40,922 nt of DNA from Komagataeibacter swingsii (GTDB lineage Bacteria; Pseudomonadota; Alphaproteobacteria; Acetobacterales; Acetobacteraceae), in the NCBI RefSeq assembly GCF_003207895.1, contig NZ_NKUB01000021.1, positions 1 through 40,922 of the forward strand. Reading direction: 5' to 3'. The translations under genes and the position numbers were made by a program. The notes beneath the pieces are model-generated. The model had not been told where the DNA came from. It made no database searches and saw only the letters and a list, made by a program, of their open reading frames with translations. Shown here piece after piece: positions 21,417 to 30,336 of this stretch (the first letter of the stretch is position 1; each line of letters opens with the position of its first letter).

Positions 21417-24400
21417 TTTTTATCCTTTCTTGGTCTGTCAAGTTTTTATTGCTTGGCATGGCCTTTACCGCATTTGACTCATTGTACGCAGCCTTGACCG
21501 ACTTTTCGAAACTGTTCGTTAGCGACAGGATCTCACCCGCTTCATTCGTATCAAAATCATTACTGATCGCATGGTTTGCAGTTGATGGATCACGGGACAC
21601 GACACCTGATGTAGATCCGGAATTAATTTCTATATTTGATCCAATAGAAGAGAGGCTGTTCGATGTATTCACTCCAATGATTGGTGCCGCAAAGCCACTT
21701 ACTTTCGCACCCCCGTCAAAAGTCTTTCTTTTCGTATTTGGTAACCCATCGTCCGGCCCTGTATTTCCACCACTACCAAGATTTCCATATGAAATACTGG
21801 CAGATGCGCCGGCATATTCTGATTTATTCTGTTCATCATTCGCCGTCAGGCTACCCGTTGTAACCATGTTGCCGGATGCCGCCGTGCTTTCCATGACGCC
21901 GGCATTGAGGGTCGTGCTGCGGGCAACATCGACATCAAGGCCGCCCTGACCTGCATAAAGCCCGGAAAGGCCACTGGCTTCCGTCGAGGCGTAAGTGTCA
22001 GACAGAACCCCTGCCGAGGCATTGACCGAAAAACCCATCTCCCCGCCCGTGCCATAGACGGGAACGGCAAAGCTGAAGCCTGCGCTCTCATTCGTGCTGA
22101 GATAGCTTGCCGTATTCTGTGCCGAGGTAATATTCAGGTTACCCGCCGCCACATCTACGGAACCACCGGATACCCTGGCCCCGTCCAGCGTGGTCGTCCC
22201 CGCCCCATTATCGATGCTCACATTCTGCGCACCCGTGACCGTCGTATCTACCTGTGTCGTGCTTTGTGAATTCGTGTGGGAATGGGAGGCACTGAGTTGC
22301 CCCGTAACACTGACCCCCCACTGCAGATTGGCGTTCAGCGAGGCCGTCGCGCCGACAAAAGCGGACAGGGCCGTCTGGCTGGTAGTCGTATGCGTGGTGT
22401 CCTGTCCCGACTGGAGCTGGATATTGCCCGGCGCCGCCAGCGTGACACTCTCACCTGACAGGCTCGCGGCCGTGGCGATGATATCCCCGGCATTGCTGTC
22501 TGTCGCAGGCTGCGCCCCGGTCGCAGTCATGGTCAGTCCATCGCCAGCTTCTGCTTCAGATCCCTTTGCCGTGGTCGAAATAGTTTCGGATGTCTTGCTG
22601 TCATGCTCGAAGCCGACTTCCGCCTGTACTCCTACCAATTCTATGTTGGATTTCGTTACGTCTGATGTTGTCGCGGCCAGCTTGGTATCCACGAGCGTGG
22701 CCACAGTCTTCCCGATACTGACGCCGCTCTCCGCAGTTGACAGGGCATCCAGTGACTGGGTCGCCATGTCCTTGTCGCTGGCAGTCTGGGCCGCCGACAG
22801 GGCCAGATTGGCGGCCTGTCCGACAAGGGAGGTATCCGACAGTCCGACCTGCACGCCAATGAACTTGAAATCGCTGGTCTGCTTCGTGCTGGATACATCA
22901 GACAGTGCGTTGAGCAGGACAGAGGATCCGGTTACGTTCAGATCCTTCGCGGCAACAAGATCAGAAGCGTTGATGACTACTGGGCCGCCGCCGGTAGCAG
23001 ACAGGGTGCCCCCAGTCGCCGCAATCATGCTCGGAGTCCAGGTCGTGCTGCTGTCACTGACGCTTTCTTTGGAAGATCCGAACCCAACCCTAGCCTTGGC
23101 ACCGTCAGTATCAAAATAAAATCCTTTACTTTCCTTATCGTAATATGACTGCGCCGTGCTCTGGAGCGCATTCTCCGTAAGACTGCCACCTGCCTGAAGC
23201 GTGACATTGCCGCCGCCCGCGACAGTACCCGCCACGGACATGTCCTTGCCCGAGACCATGGTCACATTGCCATTGGCCGCCACCGTGCTGCCGACCTGGT
23301 CGGTGGAACTCTCGCTCGAGGTCGTGGTGGTCCTGTTCAGGAAGCCGTGCTCGACGGTGCGGGTATAGGAGGACTGGCTGTCGGTGACCGCGTTGAGGTT
23401 CACGTTGCCCGTCGCCATCAGCGTGGCCGACTTCCCGGCCGCGACCGTGGCGCCCGCCAGGGTGAGGTCGCCGCCGAGGGCGGCCGCCGTCAGGTTCCCG
23501 CCCGTGCTGACCGACGCCCCGAAATTCTCCGTCTCGGCCGCGCGGTGGCTGTAATCATGCTGCTCGATGTCCTGCGACGCGCTCGCCGCAACCGAACCCA
23601 GCGTGATCCCCTGCCCTGCCACAAGCGTGGTATCGCCCAGCGCGCTGAGCGACCCGCCATCAAACGTGATGTCCTTCGCCGCATAGATCTGCGCATCGCC
23701 CCCCGAGGTGATGGTGCCCTGCGCGCCCAGCGACTGCGCCTTCCCGCCATCGACCATGAAGGTGTTGAGCTGGTCCTCGTTGACGACCGAGCCGTTCAGC
23801 GCCGCCAGCGCCACGCTGCCGCCCGACAGCGTCCCGCCCGCATTGACGATATCCCCGCTGGTCGCGGTCAGCGACAGCGCGTTGCTGGCGTTGATCGTAC
23901 CGGTATTGTTGATGCTCGAGCCGGTCAGCGACACGTTGGTCGCCGAGATCTCCGCCCCGTCCGTAAGCGTCGCCTGGCCTGGGGCCAGATACAGCTTCGG
24001 CGCCAGCACACTGCGCCCGTCCACCGTCTCGGGCACATACCAGACAATGTTCTGCGTCAGCGCCGCCTGCTGGCTGGCCGTCAGCGCTGCGCCAAAGGTC
24101 AGGTCAAGCGCATTGGATTCCGAGACCGCGTTGTTGAGCAGCAGTTCCATCTGCTCGTTGGCCGTCTCGTAGCTGCTGCCAAGGAAGGTCTGGCCCGTCG
24201 ACGCCACGATCTGCTGCTGGATGAACTCGGTATCGAAATACGAATCCCCCAGGAACTCGTAATCCGCCGTGTTGTCGCCCAGCCGGTTGACCAGGTACTG
24301 CGAGCCGTAGAAACCGCTGAAGGTCGCGTATCTCGGGTTGGTCTCGATCAGGTAATGCGCGCTGGGGTCCGGATCGGCGATGAACAGCGCGCTGCCGCCC

Positions 24401-27400
24401 GGAATGGCCGAGATCACCGTCGGGATGGTCGGGTCGCTGCTGGTGGCAAAGCCCGGCAGCGTCATCGCGGCCTCCTGAGCCGTGGCCGACGCCTTCACCT
24501 GCGCGGTCTCGACCCCCTGATAGGTCGGGGTGTGCCCCGTCATGACGGGCGCCGCCGCGCCGCTCCGCGTACCGGCCGCCCCCGCAACCCCGGTGCTCAC
24601 ATCCGCCAGGGCCGCCGTCGCCCCGCCGTTCAGCGCGGCGTCAGCCGCAACCCCGGACGCAGACGAAGCCGCAGCCACCGGAGACAGGCCACCCGGCGTC
24701 TCGCCGGTATAGCTGGTATATTCACTGGAACTCGCATTGGCGATTTCCGTCTGGTTGTTGATCGTGCCCGTGAAGGTGCCAGTGATATTGTCTTTTGCAA
24801 CGATGGTGCCGGTCGGGCCGTAATAGGTCTCGGTCGCGCCCCACTTTTCCGGATTCTGGGGTGCCGGGTCCCAATGACTTCCTATCCCCAAAAAGTGATG
24901 GACATGGTGCGCGTATGTAGCAGCCCCAGTGAAAGCAGGATCGGACTGGCTGCTCCAGGTGCACCCCCAGTAATTCTTGCACGTGACGTAGAAGATGTGC
25001 TGGACCGCGTAGCCGATATTGTTGAGGCTGCCACCACTGAGATTGATGTCGCGCCCTGCCGCGATATGGCTGGCATCGTTGATGATGCCACCTGTGGTTG
25101 TAATATCCACATCACGCCCGGCCGAGATCAGGGAGGCGGCATTATTAAGGGTCGCCTTTCCCCCTTCCTCCTCGACATAGATCGTGCCCCCGTTGGAGTG
25201 GCCGACAAGCTGGCCCGTACCCTGTACGCCGGTCGCCGTGTCCAGCAGGCCCGCCGGGACGGGAATATCGACATTGCTGCCGCCCGCGTAACTATGGCTC
25301 CACAGGACGGCATTGGCGACGACCGTCACCCCGCCCAGGACATCATTGGTGACCGTGCCAGCGTTGATCAGGACATCCCCGCTGGCGCTGTCAGCCACGA
25401 TCTCGCCGGAGCGGTTGAACACGGCGGTGGCCGCCCCGCTGGCGCCATTGCCGATCCCGATCGACCCGTTATCCGAAAGGATGGCCCCAAGCTGGTTGGT
25501 CAGGGTGCCGGGCAGGTCCAGGGCCACACCGGCCACACCATCAATGAGGCCGGTATTGGTGATCGCCCCGCCCGAGGAGACGTCCAGGACGCCGCCTTCG
25601 GCCATCAGGGCGCCGTTATTGGTGACCGATGCCGCCGTGATGGTGACGTTGCCCCCGGCCAGCACGCCGCCACCGGCCTCGGCCGTGTAGTCGCCCCCGA
25701 CCCGCAGCAGCGTGTCGCCCCCGGACTGGAACAGCATGCCACTGTCGAGGTCCCCCGTGAGCGTCACGGCCAGCGTGTTCCCTGCGACCAGCTGCGCAGC
25801 ACCACCGAGCGAGGTCGTATCAAGCGATAGATTGCCCGCCGCCTGCACCACGCCGTCCGTATCGCTGAACCCGGTCATCGCGCTGCCGCCAGCATTCGCA
25901 AGCGACAGGGTATTCTGGCCGGAGCGTTCGATCACGCTGCCGCCGTCATTGTCCAGCCCGTTCGCCACCAGGGTCAGGTTGCCCCATGACTGCAGCGTGC
26001 CGCCCGCGTTATTGATGCTGGCGGCCGCCTGCGTGCCGCCGGCGGAGAGCAGCAGGCTGCCATCGGCCGCGTTGACCAGGCCGCCCGACCCGTTGGTCAG
26101 GCTGTCGGCAACCAGCGTGATATCCTGACCCGCCTGCAGCGCGCCACCGTCATTGGCAAGCTGCGCCATCGCGCCGCCGCCTGCATTGCGGACATCCAGC
26201 GTGCCGCCGGTGCTGACGATCCGGCCGGCGCTGGTGTTATCGAGCGCCGCCGCCGCCAGCGCGACATTGCCCGCGCCCTGGATCGCACCGCCTTCATTGC
26301 CCACTGCGCCGGTCGTGGTGACGCTCACGGCGCCCGCACCCGAGATGACCGCGCCGGATGTGTTGGTCAGGCTGGCCCCCGAAAGGGCGACCGCGCCATT
26401 GCCCCCGATCCGTCCATCGGTATCGTCGATCGCGCCGCCACTCTTCAGGGTCACGCCCTGCGTGCCGTAGACCAGGCCGGAATTCGACACGGAGCCGGAC
26501 AGGGTCGCGTTCATCTGGTCGGACGCCACCAGCGTCCCGGTATTGGCAAGGGAGGCCGCGTTGATGTCCACCAGGCCAGCCAGCGCACCGATCTCGCCGC
26601 TATTGGTCACGCCCTGCGCCGCAAGGGTGACATCCCCCTGCGAGACGAGCGTGCCGCCATTGGCCAGGGCCGCCTGCGTCGTGACGTCAAGGGTGGCGCC
26701 ACGGCCTTCGGCCTCGATCCGCCCGGAATTGGACAGGCCGTCACCGCTGCCCGTTCCGGTCAGGACGAGGGAGAGCACGCCGTTTTCAGTCGCCACCAAC
26801 CCGCTGGCAGCGGTCGTCAGGCCAGCGGCCGTAAGGCCCAGCCCCTGCCCGCCCACCAGCGTGCCCGCAACACCCATGTCGCCCGCCGCCACCACGGACA
26901 GGTCCTGCCCGGCACTCATGACGCCCGTGGCATCATCGGACCAGGTCCCCGTCACCAGCGACAGGTTTCCGGCCGCCTTGACCGCGCCACCGGCGTTCAA
27001 GAAAGCCAGGGCGGATGCGGGCGCGCTGTCGGCATCCAGCGCGATGTTGCCATCGAGTGCGAGGATGCGGCCATTGTCATTGCCGATCGTGCCGGCCGCG
27101 ATCGAGACACTCCCGGCCGCCTGGATGATGCCGCCAGACGAGTTGTCCAGTGTCGCCATCAATGTGGCGGGAGCCCCTGCGGAGAGCGTGACGTTGCCGC
27201 CCACGCTGACCAGGGTGCCGGCGGTGTTGGCGAGGCTGGCCGCCGCAATGGTCAGGTTGCCACCCGCCTGCACCGCGCCGCCGCGGTTATCAAGGGCGGT
27301 CAGCGGCGTCGTGGCATCGCCATTGCGGATCCCGATGGCGCCGCCCGCGAGGATCGTGCCGGCTTCGTTATCAAGGCCTGCGGTGGAAAGCGCGAGGCTG

Positions 27401-30336
27401 GTCCCGGCCTGGATCGTGCCATTGTCATTGGCGACCTGCGCCGCCGTCATGGCCAGCGCGCCCGCAGCCCCCGTGCCGATGGTCCCGCCCTGATTGGACG
27501 TTGTCCCCCCGGTTCCAAGCGTCAGTCCGGTCGCGCCATACAGCGTGCCGGTATTGAGCAGGTCATCCGTCGTGGAGACGTCAAGCCCTGCCGCAGTCGC
27601 GATCAGGCCGCTATTGGTCAGACCCGCCGCCGAAAGCGCGCTACTGCCGGCAAGTGAGGCGATCTCACCGCTATTGAGCAGGAGGCCGTCGGCGTCGACG
27701 TTCTGGTTCCCCTGCGAGATGATCGTGCCCGTGTTGGCGAGCGACGTCGCATCAACCTTCAGGACACCGGCGGCATCCGCGTCCTCGATGGCGCCAGCGT
27801 TGGACAGGGCAGGCGATGCCGCATTCCCGTGGACGGCAATCGTCGTGTCACCGGCGAGGGCACCGATGGTGCCCTTCGCGCCATTAACCAGGCTGGCCGC
27901 CGAAAGGCTTAGCCCGTCACCCGCCGTGATCACCCCTTCGTTATCGGCCGCCCCCGTGACCGACAGGTCAAGCGCGGTTCCTGCCTGAAGGGCGGCCGAT
28001 GTGTCGCTGGCATACTGGCCGGTCGCAAGCGTCAGCGCGCCACCCGCCTGGACCGCGCCATCCGTATTGGTGAACAGTCCCTGCCCCGACCCGTTATCGG
28101 TGATGGCAACAGAACCGGTTTTCCCGACCAGGCCACCAGATGTATTGTCAACGCTCACCGCGCTGATCGTGAGGTCATTGCTGGCCTCGACCAGGCCCGA
28201 TGCGTTCGTCAGGTGGTCAAGGGCCGCACCCGTCGCATCGCGGGCAAGGGTGACGGATGTACCGCCCAGCACTGTCCCGCCGGTATTGTCGAGCGCAGTC
28301 GTCACGATGGACATGAGGGCAGCTGCCTGCAGCCAGCCGTTATTGTTGGCGATACTGGCGGCATCGATGTTCAGGCCACCATCCGTCGCGATGATTTTGC
28401 CCCCGGTATTGTCGAGGCTGGCGGCGGCAAGCTGCACCACGCCCGTATCACTGCCAAGCTGTCCGCCCCTGTTGGACAGGGCGCCACCCGCCGCAAGGCT
28501 CAGGCCGCCTGCCCCATATAACGTACCCGTATTGGTCACCGTACCGGCCGTGCGCACGCCAAGCGTGCCTGCGGCAAGGATGCTGTCACTGTTGGCCAGC
28601 GTGGCGGCGTCGATCGTCAGGCTGCCCGATGCCGACCGGGATTTTATGATCCCCGTATTGGCCAGGCCACCAGTCCCCGCCGCGTTGAGGGTAAGGTTGC
28701 CCGCGGTTGCAACCAGCAGGGCAGATGCCCCGTTGGTGATGTGGTCCGCCGTCACGCTCACGCCCGTGCCGCCACCCAGCGTGCCTTCGTTATCGACCGC
28801 CCCCGTGGCGGTGACGGCAAGGGCCTGCTGCGCCGTCAGCGAAGCCGTGGTGTCGGATGTATAGCTGGCCAGTGCAGCAGTCAGGCTGCCCCCCGCCTGG
28901 ATCGCCCCACCATTATTGGTGACGGCCTGCGCCGACAGCGTCATGTCACCCGACTGGTCGAGGATCTTCCCGCCCGTATTATCCAGCGCCCCCACGGCGG
29001 CAATCGAGGCCAGCCCGGTCGTGCTCGATATCTGGCCACCGGCATTGGACAGCGTGCTGCCGCTGGCGAGCGTCAGACCCGTCCGGGCTGCGATCGTGCC
29101 GGTATTGGCGAGCGACCCTGCCCGGGCGGACAGGGCGCCACCGGATGCGCCGATGCCGCCGCTGTTATCGAGCGCACCGGTTGCAGAAAGCGACAGCGCG
29201 CCAGCCCCGGCCGTCACCGTCCCGCTATTGCCGATCGCAGCAGCCCGGGCGGCCAGGGTCGTACCGCCGCCAATGGTCCCGCTGTTATTCAGGGCGCCGC
29301 CTGCCGCCAGCTGCATCCCGCCACCTGACTGCAGCGTCCCCGCGTTGCTGACCTGCCCGCCCACCTGCGCCTGCAGGTTGCCCGAAGCCGCCATGGAACC
29401 GTTGAGCACAAGGTCGCCGGCATCGGTCAGCGTCATGTCCCCGGCATTGGCCGCCATGGTGCCGTCAACCCGCACGCCGGCGCCGGCCTCGTTGACCACC
29501 ATGTAGATCCGGTTGGCGTACATCCCGCCAAGGGCCGCCGTATCAATCGCGAATTCCGGGGCGGCCGTGCCGTCGGACGCCAGCGGATGGGCCGCGTTGG
29601 TGCCGTAATCGACCCGGTTGCGCCCGGCCACGATAGTGGCCGTCTCCGCATTGACCTGCGCCTTGAGCGTCACCGAGCGCGACAGGATGTCGAGCACCGG
29701 CACGGTGGTGAAGTCCCCGCCCTGGCCCGAGAACGTGATGTTCCCGCCCTTGACCACGATATCCTTCAAGTTGCCGCTGGCATCCATCTCCGGCGTGCCG
29801 GTGGCAAGGGTCACATGGGCGGTGTTGATGAACCCGCATCCCGCACAGGTGATGCCGTTGGGGTTGGCCACCACCACCGAGGCCTGGTGCCCCGCCACTT
29901 CCGTATAGCCCAGCATCTGCGTCGGCAGGGTGCCGGTCACCTCGTTGAGGATCAGGCTGGCGGCATGGCCGTCAAGATTGGTGTTGCCATACACCACGCC
30001 CCCGATCTTCGTCTCGGTCGCCGTGGTGGCGTTGTTCAGGATCACGCCGCTTTCGGGCACGCCATACTGGATGAAGTCATTATGCGACACGCCCGCCGCG
30101 TTGGGGGTGGCGATATTGACCTGGTCGATGCCGTTCTGGGTCTTGTCCAGCGTCGGCTCGGGGCCGCCGGCATGGGGATCGACCACGATCTGCGGCTCCG
30201 CCTGCTGGGCGGATGCGGCGGACACGGTCGAGGCCAGGAACAGGGAGACGGCGGCAAAGACATGCACGCAGCGCTGAAGACGTGACGGGCCCGGAATGAT
30301 GTCGGGCGCGGCGGTCCTGCGGGGCGTCTTCATCAT
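21403..30336 (-). CDS. FhaB/CdiA-like two-partner-secreted exoprotein (TpsA)
   Basis: 2,977 residues. A signal peptide (hydrophobic 26-40, cleavage near ASA43) is followed by the TPS secretion domain, with GVSHNDFIQYGV, the NPNGITC motif at 158-164 and GTPEMDASGNL. Residues about 290-1600 are beta-helix repeats of LDNTGG/LANTGT type. At about 1990-2120 the block RYATFSGFYGSQYLVNRLG, YFDTEFIQQQIVASTGQTFL and IVWYVPETVDG matches CdiA-type exoproteins, followed by hemagglutinin repeats to about 2850. The last 125 residues are Asn/Ser-rich and lower in G+C; they contain no VENN and no toxin domain that I recognise. Exported by the adjacent TpsB. Likely role: adhesin or contact-dependent effector. 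Overlaps tpsB (ATGA). Confidence 0.9.
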   Translation of the reverse strand: MMKTPRRTAAPDIIPGPSRLQRCVHVFAAVSLFLASTVSAASAQQAEPQIVVDPHAGGPEPTLDKTQNGIDQVNIATPNAAGVSHNDFIQYGVPESGVILNNATTATETKIGGVVYGNTNLDGHAASLILNEVTGTLPTQMLGYTEVAGHQASVVVANPNGITCAGCGFINTAHVTLATGTPEMDASGNLKDIVVKGGNITFSGQGGDFTTVPVLDILSRSVTLKAQVNAETATIVAGRNRVDYGTNAAHPLASDGTAAPEFAIDTAALGGMYANRIYMVVNEAGAGVRVDGTMAANAGDMTLTDAGDLVLNGSMAASGNLQAQVGGQVSNAGTLQSGGGMQLAAGGALNNSGTIGGGTTLAARAAAIGNSGTVTAGAGALSLSATGALDNSGGIGASGGALSARAGSLANTGTIAARTGLTLASGSTLSNAGGQISSTTGLASIAAVGALDNTGGKILDQSGDMTLSAQAVTNNGGAIQAGGSLTAALASYTSDTTASLTAQQALAVTATGAVDNEGTLGGGTGVSVTADHITNGASALLVATAGNLTLNAAGTGGLANTGIIKSRSASGSLTIDAATLANSDSILAAGTLGVRTAGTVTNTGTLYGAGGLSLAAGGALSNRGGQLGSDTGVVQLAAASLDNTGGKIIATDGGLNIDAASIANNNGWLQAAALMSIVTTALDNTGGTVLGGTSVTLARDATGAALDHLTNASGLVEASNDLTISAVSVDNTSGGLVGKTGSVAITDNGSGQGLFTNTDGAVQAGGALTLATGQYASDTSAALQAGTALDLSVTGAADNEGVITAGDGLSLSAASLVNGAKGTIGALAGDTTIAVHGNAASPALSNAGAIEDADAAGVLKVDATSLANTGTIISQGNQNVDADGLLLNSGEIASLAGSSALSAAGLTNSGLIATAAGLDVSTTDDLLNTGTLYGATGLTLGTGGTTSNQGGTIGTGAAGALAMTAAQVANDNGTIQAGTSLALSTAGLDNEAGTILAGGAIGIRNGDATTPLTALDNRGGAVQAGGNLTIAAASLANTAGTLVSVGGNVTLSAGAPATLMATLDNSSGGIIQAAGSVSIAAGTIGNDNGRILALDGNIALDADSAPASALAFLNAGGAVKAAGNLSLVTGTWSDDATGVMSAGQDLSVVAAGDMGVAGTLVGGQGLGLTAAGLTTAASGLVATENGVLSLVLTGTGSGDGLSNSGRIEAEGRGATLDVTTQAALANGGTLVSQGDVTLAAQGVTNSGEIGALAGLVDINAASLANTGTLVASDQMNATLSGSVSNSGLVYGTQGVTLKSGGAIDDTDGRIGGNGAVALSGASLTNTSGAVISGAGAVSVTTTGAVGNEGGAIQGAGNVALAAAALDNTSAGRIVSTGGTLDVRNAGGGAMAQLANDGGALQAGQDITLVADSLTNGSGGLVNAADGSLLLSAGGTQAAASINNAGGTLQSWGNLTLVANGLDNDGGSVIERSGQNTLSLANAGGSAMTGFSDTDGVVQAAGNLSLDTTSLGGAAQLVAGNTLAVTLTGDLDSGMLFQSGGDTLLRVGGDYTAEAGGGVLAGGNVTITAASVTNNGALMAEGGVLDVSSGGAITNTGLIDGVAGVALDLPGTLTNQLGAILSDNGSIGIGNGASGAATAVFNRSGEIVADSASGDVLINAGTVTNDVLGGVTVVANAVLWSHSYAGGSNVDIPVPAGLLDTATGVQGTGQLVGHSNGGTIYVEEEGGKATLNNAASLISAGRDVDITTTGGIINDASHIAAGRDINLSGGSLNNIGYAVQHIFYVTCKNYWGCTWSSQSDPAFTGAATYAHHVHHFLGIGSHWDPAPQNPEKWGATETYYGPTGTIVAKDNITGTFTGTINNQTEIANASSSEYTSYTGETPGGLSPVAAASSASGVAADAALNGGATAALADVSTGVAGAAGTRSGAAAPVMTGHTPTYQGVETAQVKASATAQEAAMTLPGFATSSDPTIPTVISAIPGGSALFIADPDPSAHYLIETNPRYATFSGFYGSQYLVNRLGDNTADYEFLGDSYFDTEFIQQQIVASTGQTFLGSSYETANEQMELLLNNAVSESNALDLTFGAALTASQQAALTQNIVWYVPETVDGRSVLAPKLYLAPGQATLTDGAEISATNVSLTGSSINNTGTINASNALSLTATSGDIVNAGGTLSGGSVALAALNGSVVNEDQLNTFMVDGGKAQSLGAQGTITSGGDAQIYAAKDITFDGGSLSALGDTTLVAGQGITLGSVAASASQDIEQHDYSHRAAETENFGASVSTGGNLTAAALGGDLTLAGATVAAGKSATLMATGNVNLNAVTDSQSSYTRTVEHGFLNRTTTTSSESSTDQVGSTVAANGNVTMVSGKDMSVAGTVAGGGNVTLQAGGSLTENALQSTAQSYYDKESKGFYFDTDGAKARVGFGSSKESVSDSSTTWTPSMIAATGGTLSATGGGPVVINASDLVAAKDLNVTGSSVLLNALSDVSSTKQTSDFKFIGVQVGLSDTSLVGQAANLALSAAQTASDKDMATQSLDALSTAESGVSIGKTVATLVDTKLAATTSDVTKSNIELVGVQAEVGFEHDSKTSETISTTAKGSEAEAGDGLTMTATGAQPATDSNAGDIIATAASLSGESVTLAAPGNIQLQSGQDTTHTTTSQTALSAFVGATASLNANLQWGVSVTGQLSASHSHTNSQSTTQVDTTVTGAQNVSIDNGAGTTTLDGARVSGGSVDVAAGNLNITSAQNTASYLSTNESAGFSFAVPVYGTGGEMGFSVNASAGVLSDTYASTEASGLSGLYAGQGGLDVDVARSTTLNAGVMESTAASGNMVTTGSLTANDEQNKSEYAGASASISYGNLGSGGNTGPDDGLPNTKRKTFDGGAKVSGFAAPIIGVNTSNSLSSIGSNIEINSGSTSGVVSRDPSTANHAISNDFDTNEAGEILSLTNSFEKSVKAAYNESNAVKAMPSNKNLTDQERIKNDKN

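Larger units (their letters stand above)
19798..21790 (-). repeat. Tandem duplication of a 1-kb exoprotein-CT/lipoprotein module
   Basis: Unit 1 is 20793-21790 (exoprotein tail plus lipoprotein) and unit 2 is 19798-20787 (orphan tail plus lipoprotein). The tail parts are nearly identical at DNA level (20444-20640 against 21449-21640), while the lipoprotein parts have diverged to paralogues. Both units end with the same CCTTGATTCAT on the minus strand. Confidence 0.85.

Noticed and set aside
23347-29506. Long plus-strand open frames opposite the exoprotein
   Set aside because: Shadows created by the repetitive GC-rich TpsA gene; the minus-strand protein is clearly the real one.
21403-30336. 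Canonical CdiA toxin
   Set aside because: No VENN-type junction and no recognisable nuclease or pore-forming domain in the last 125 residues; only the general TPS/CdiA-like body is supported.
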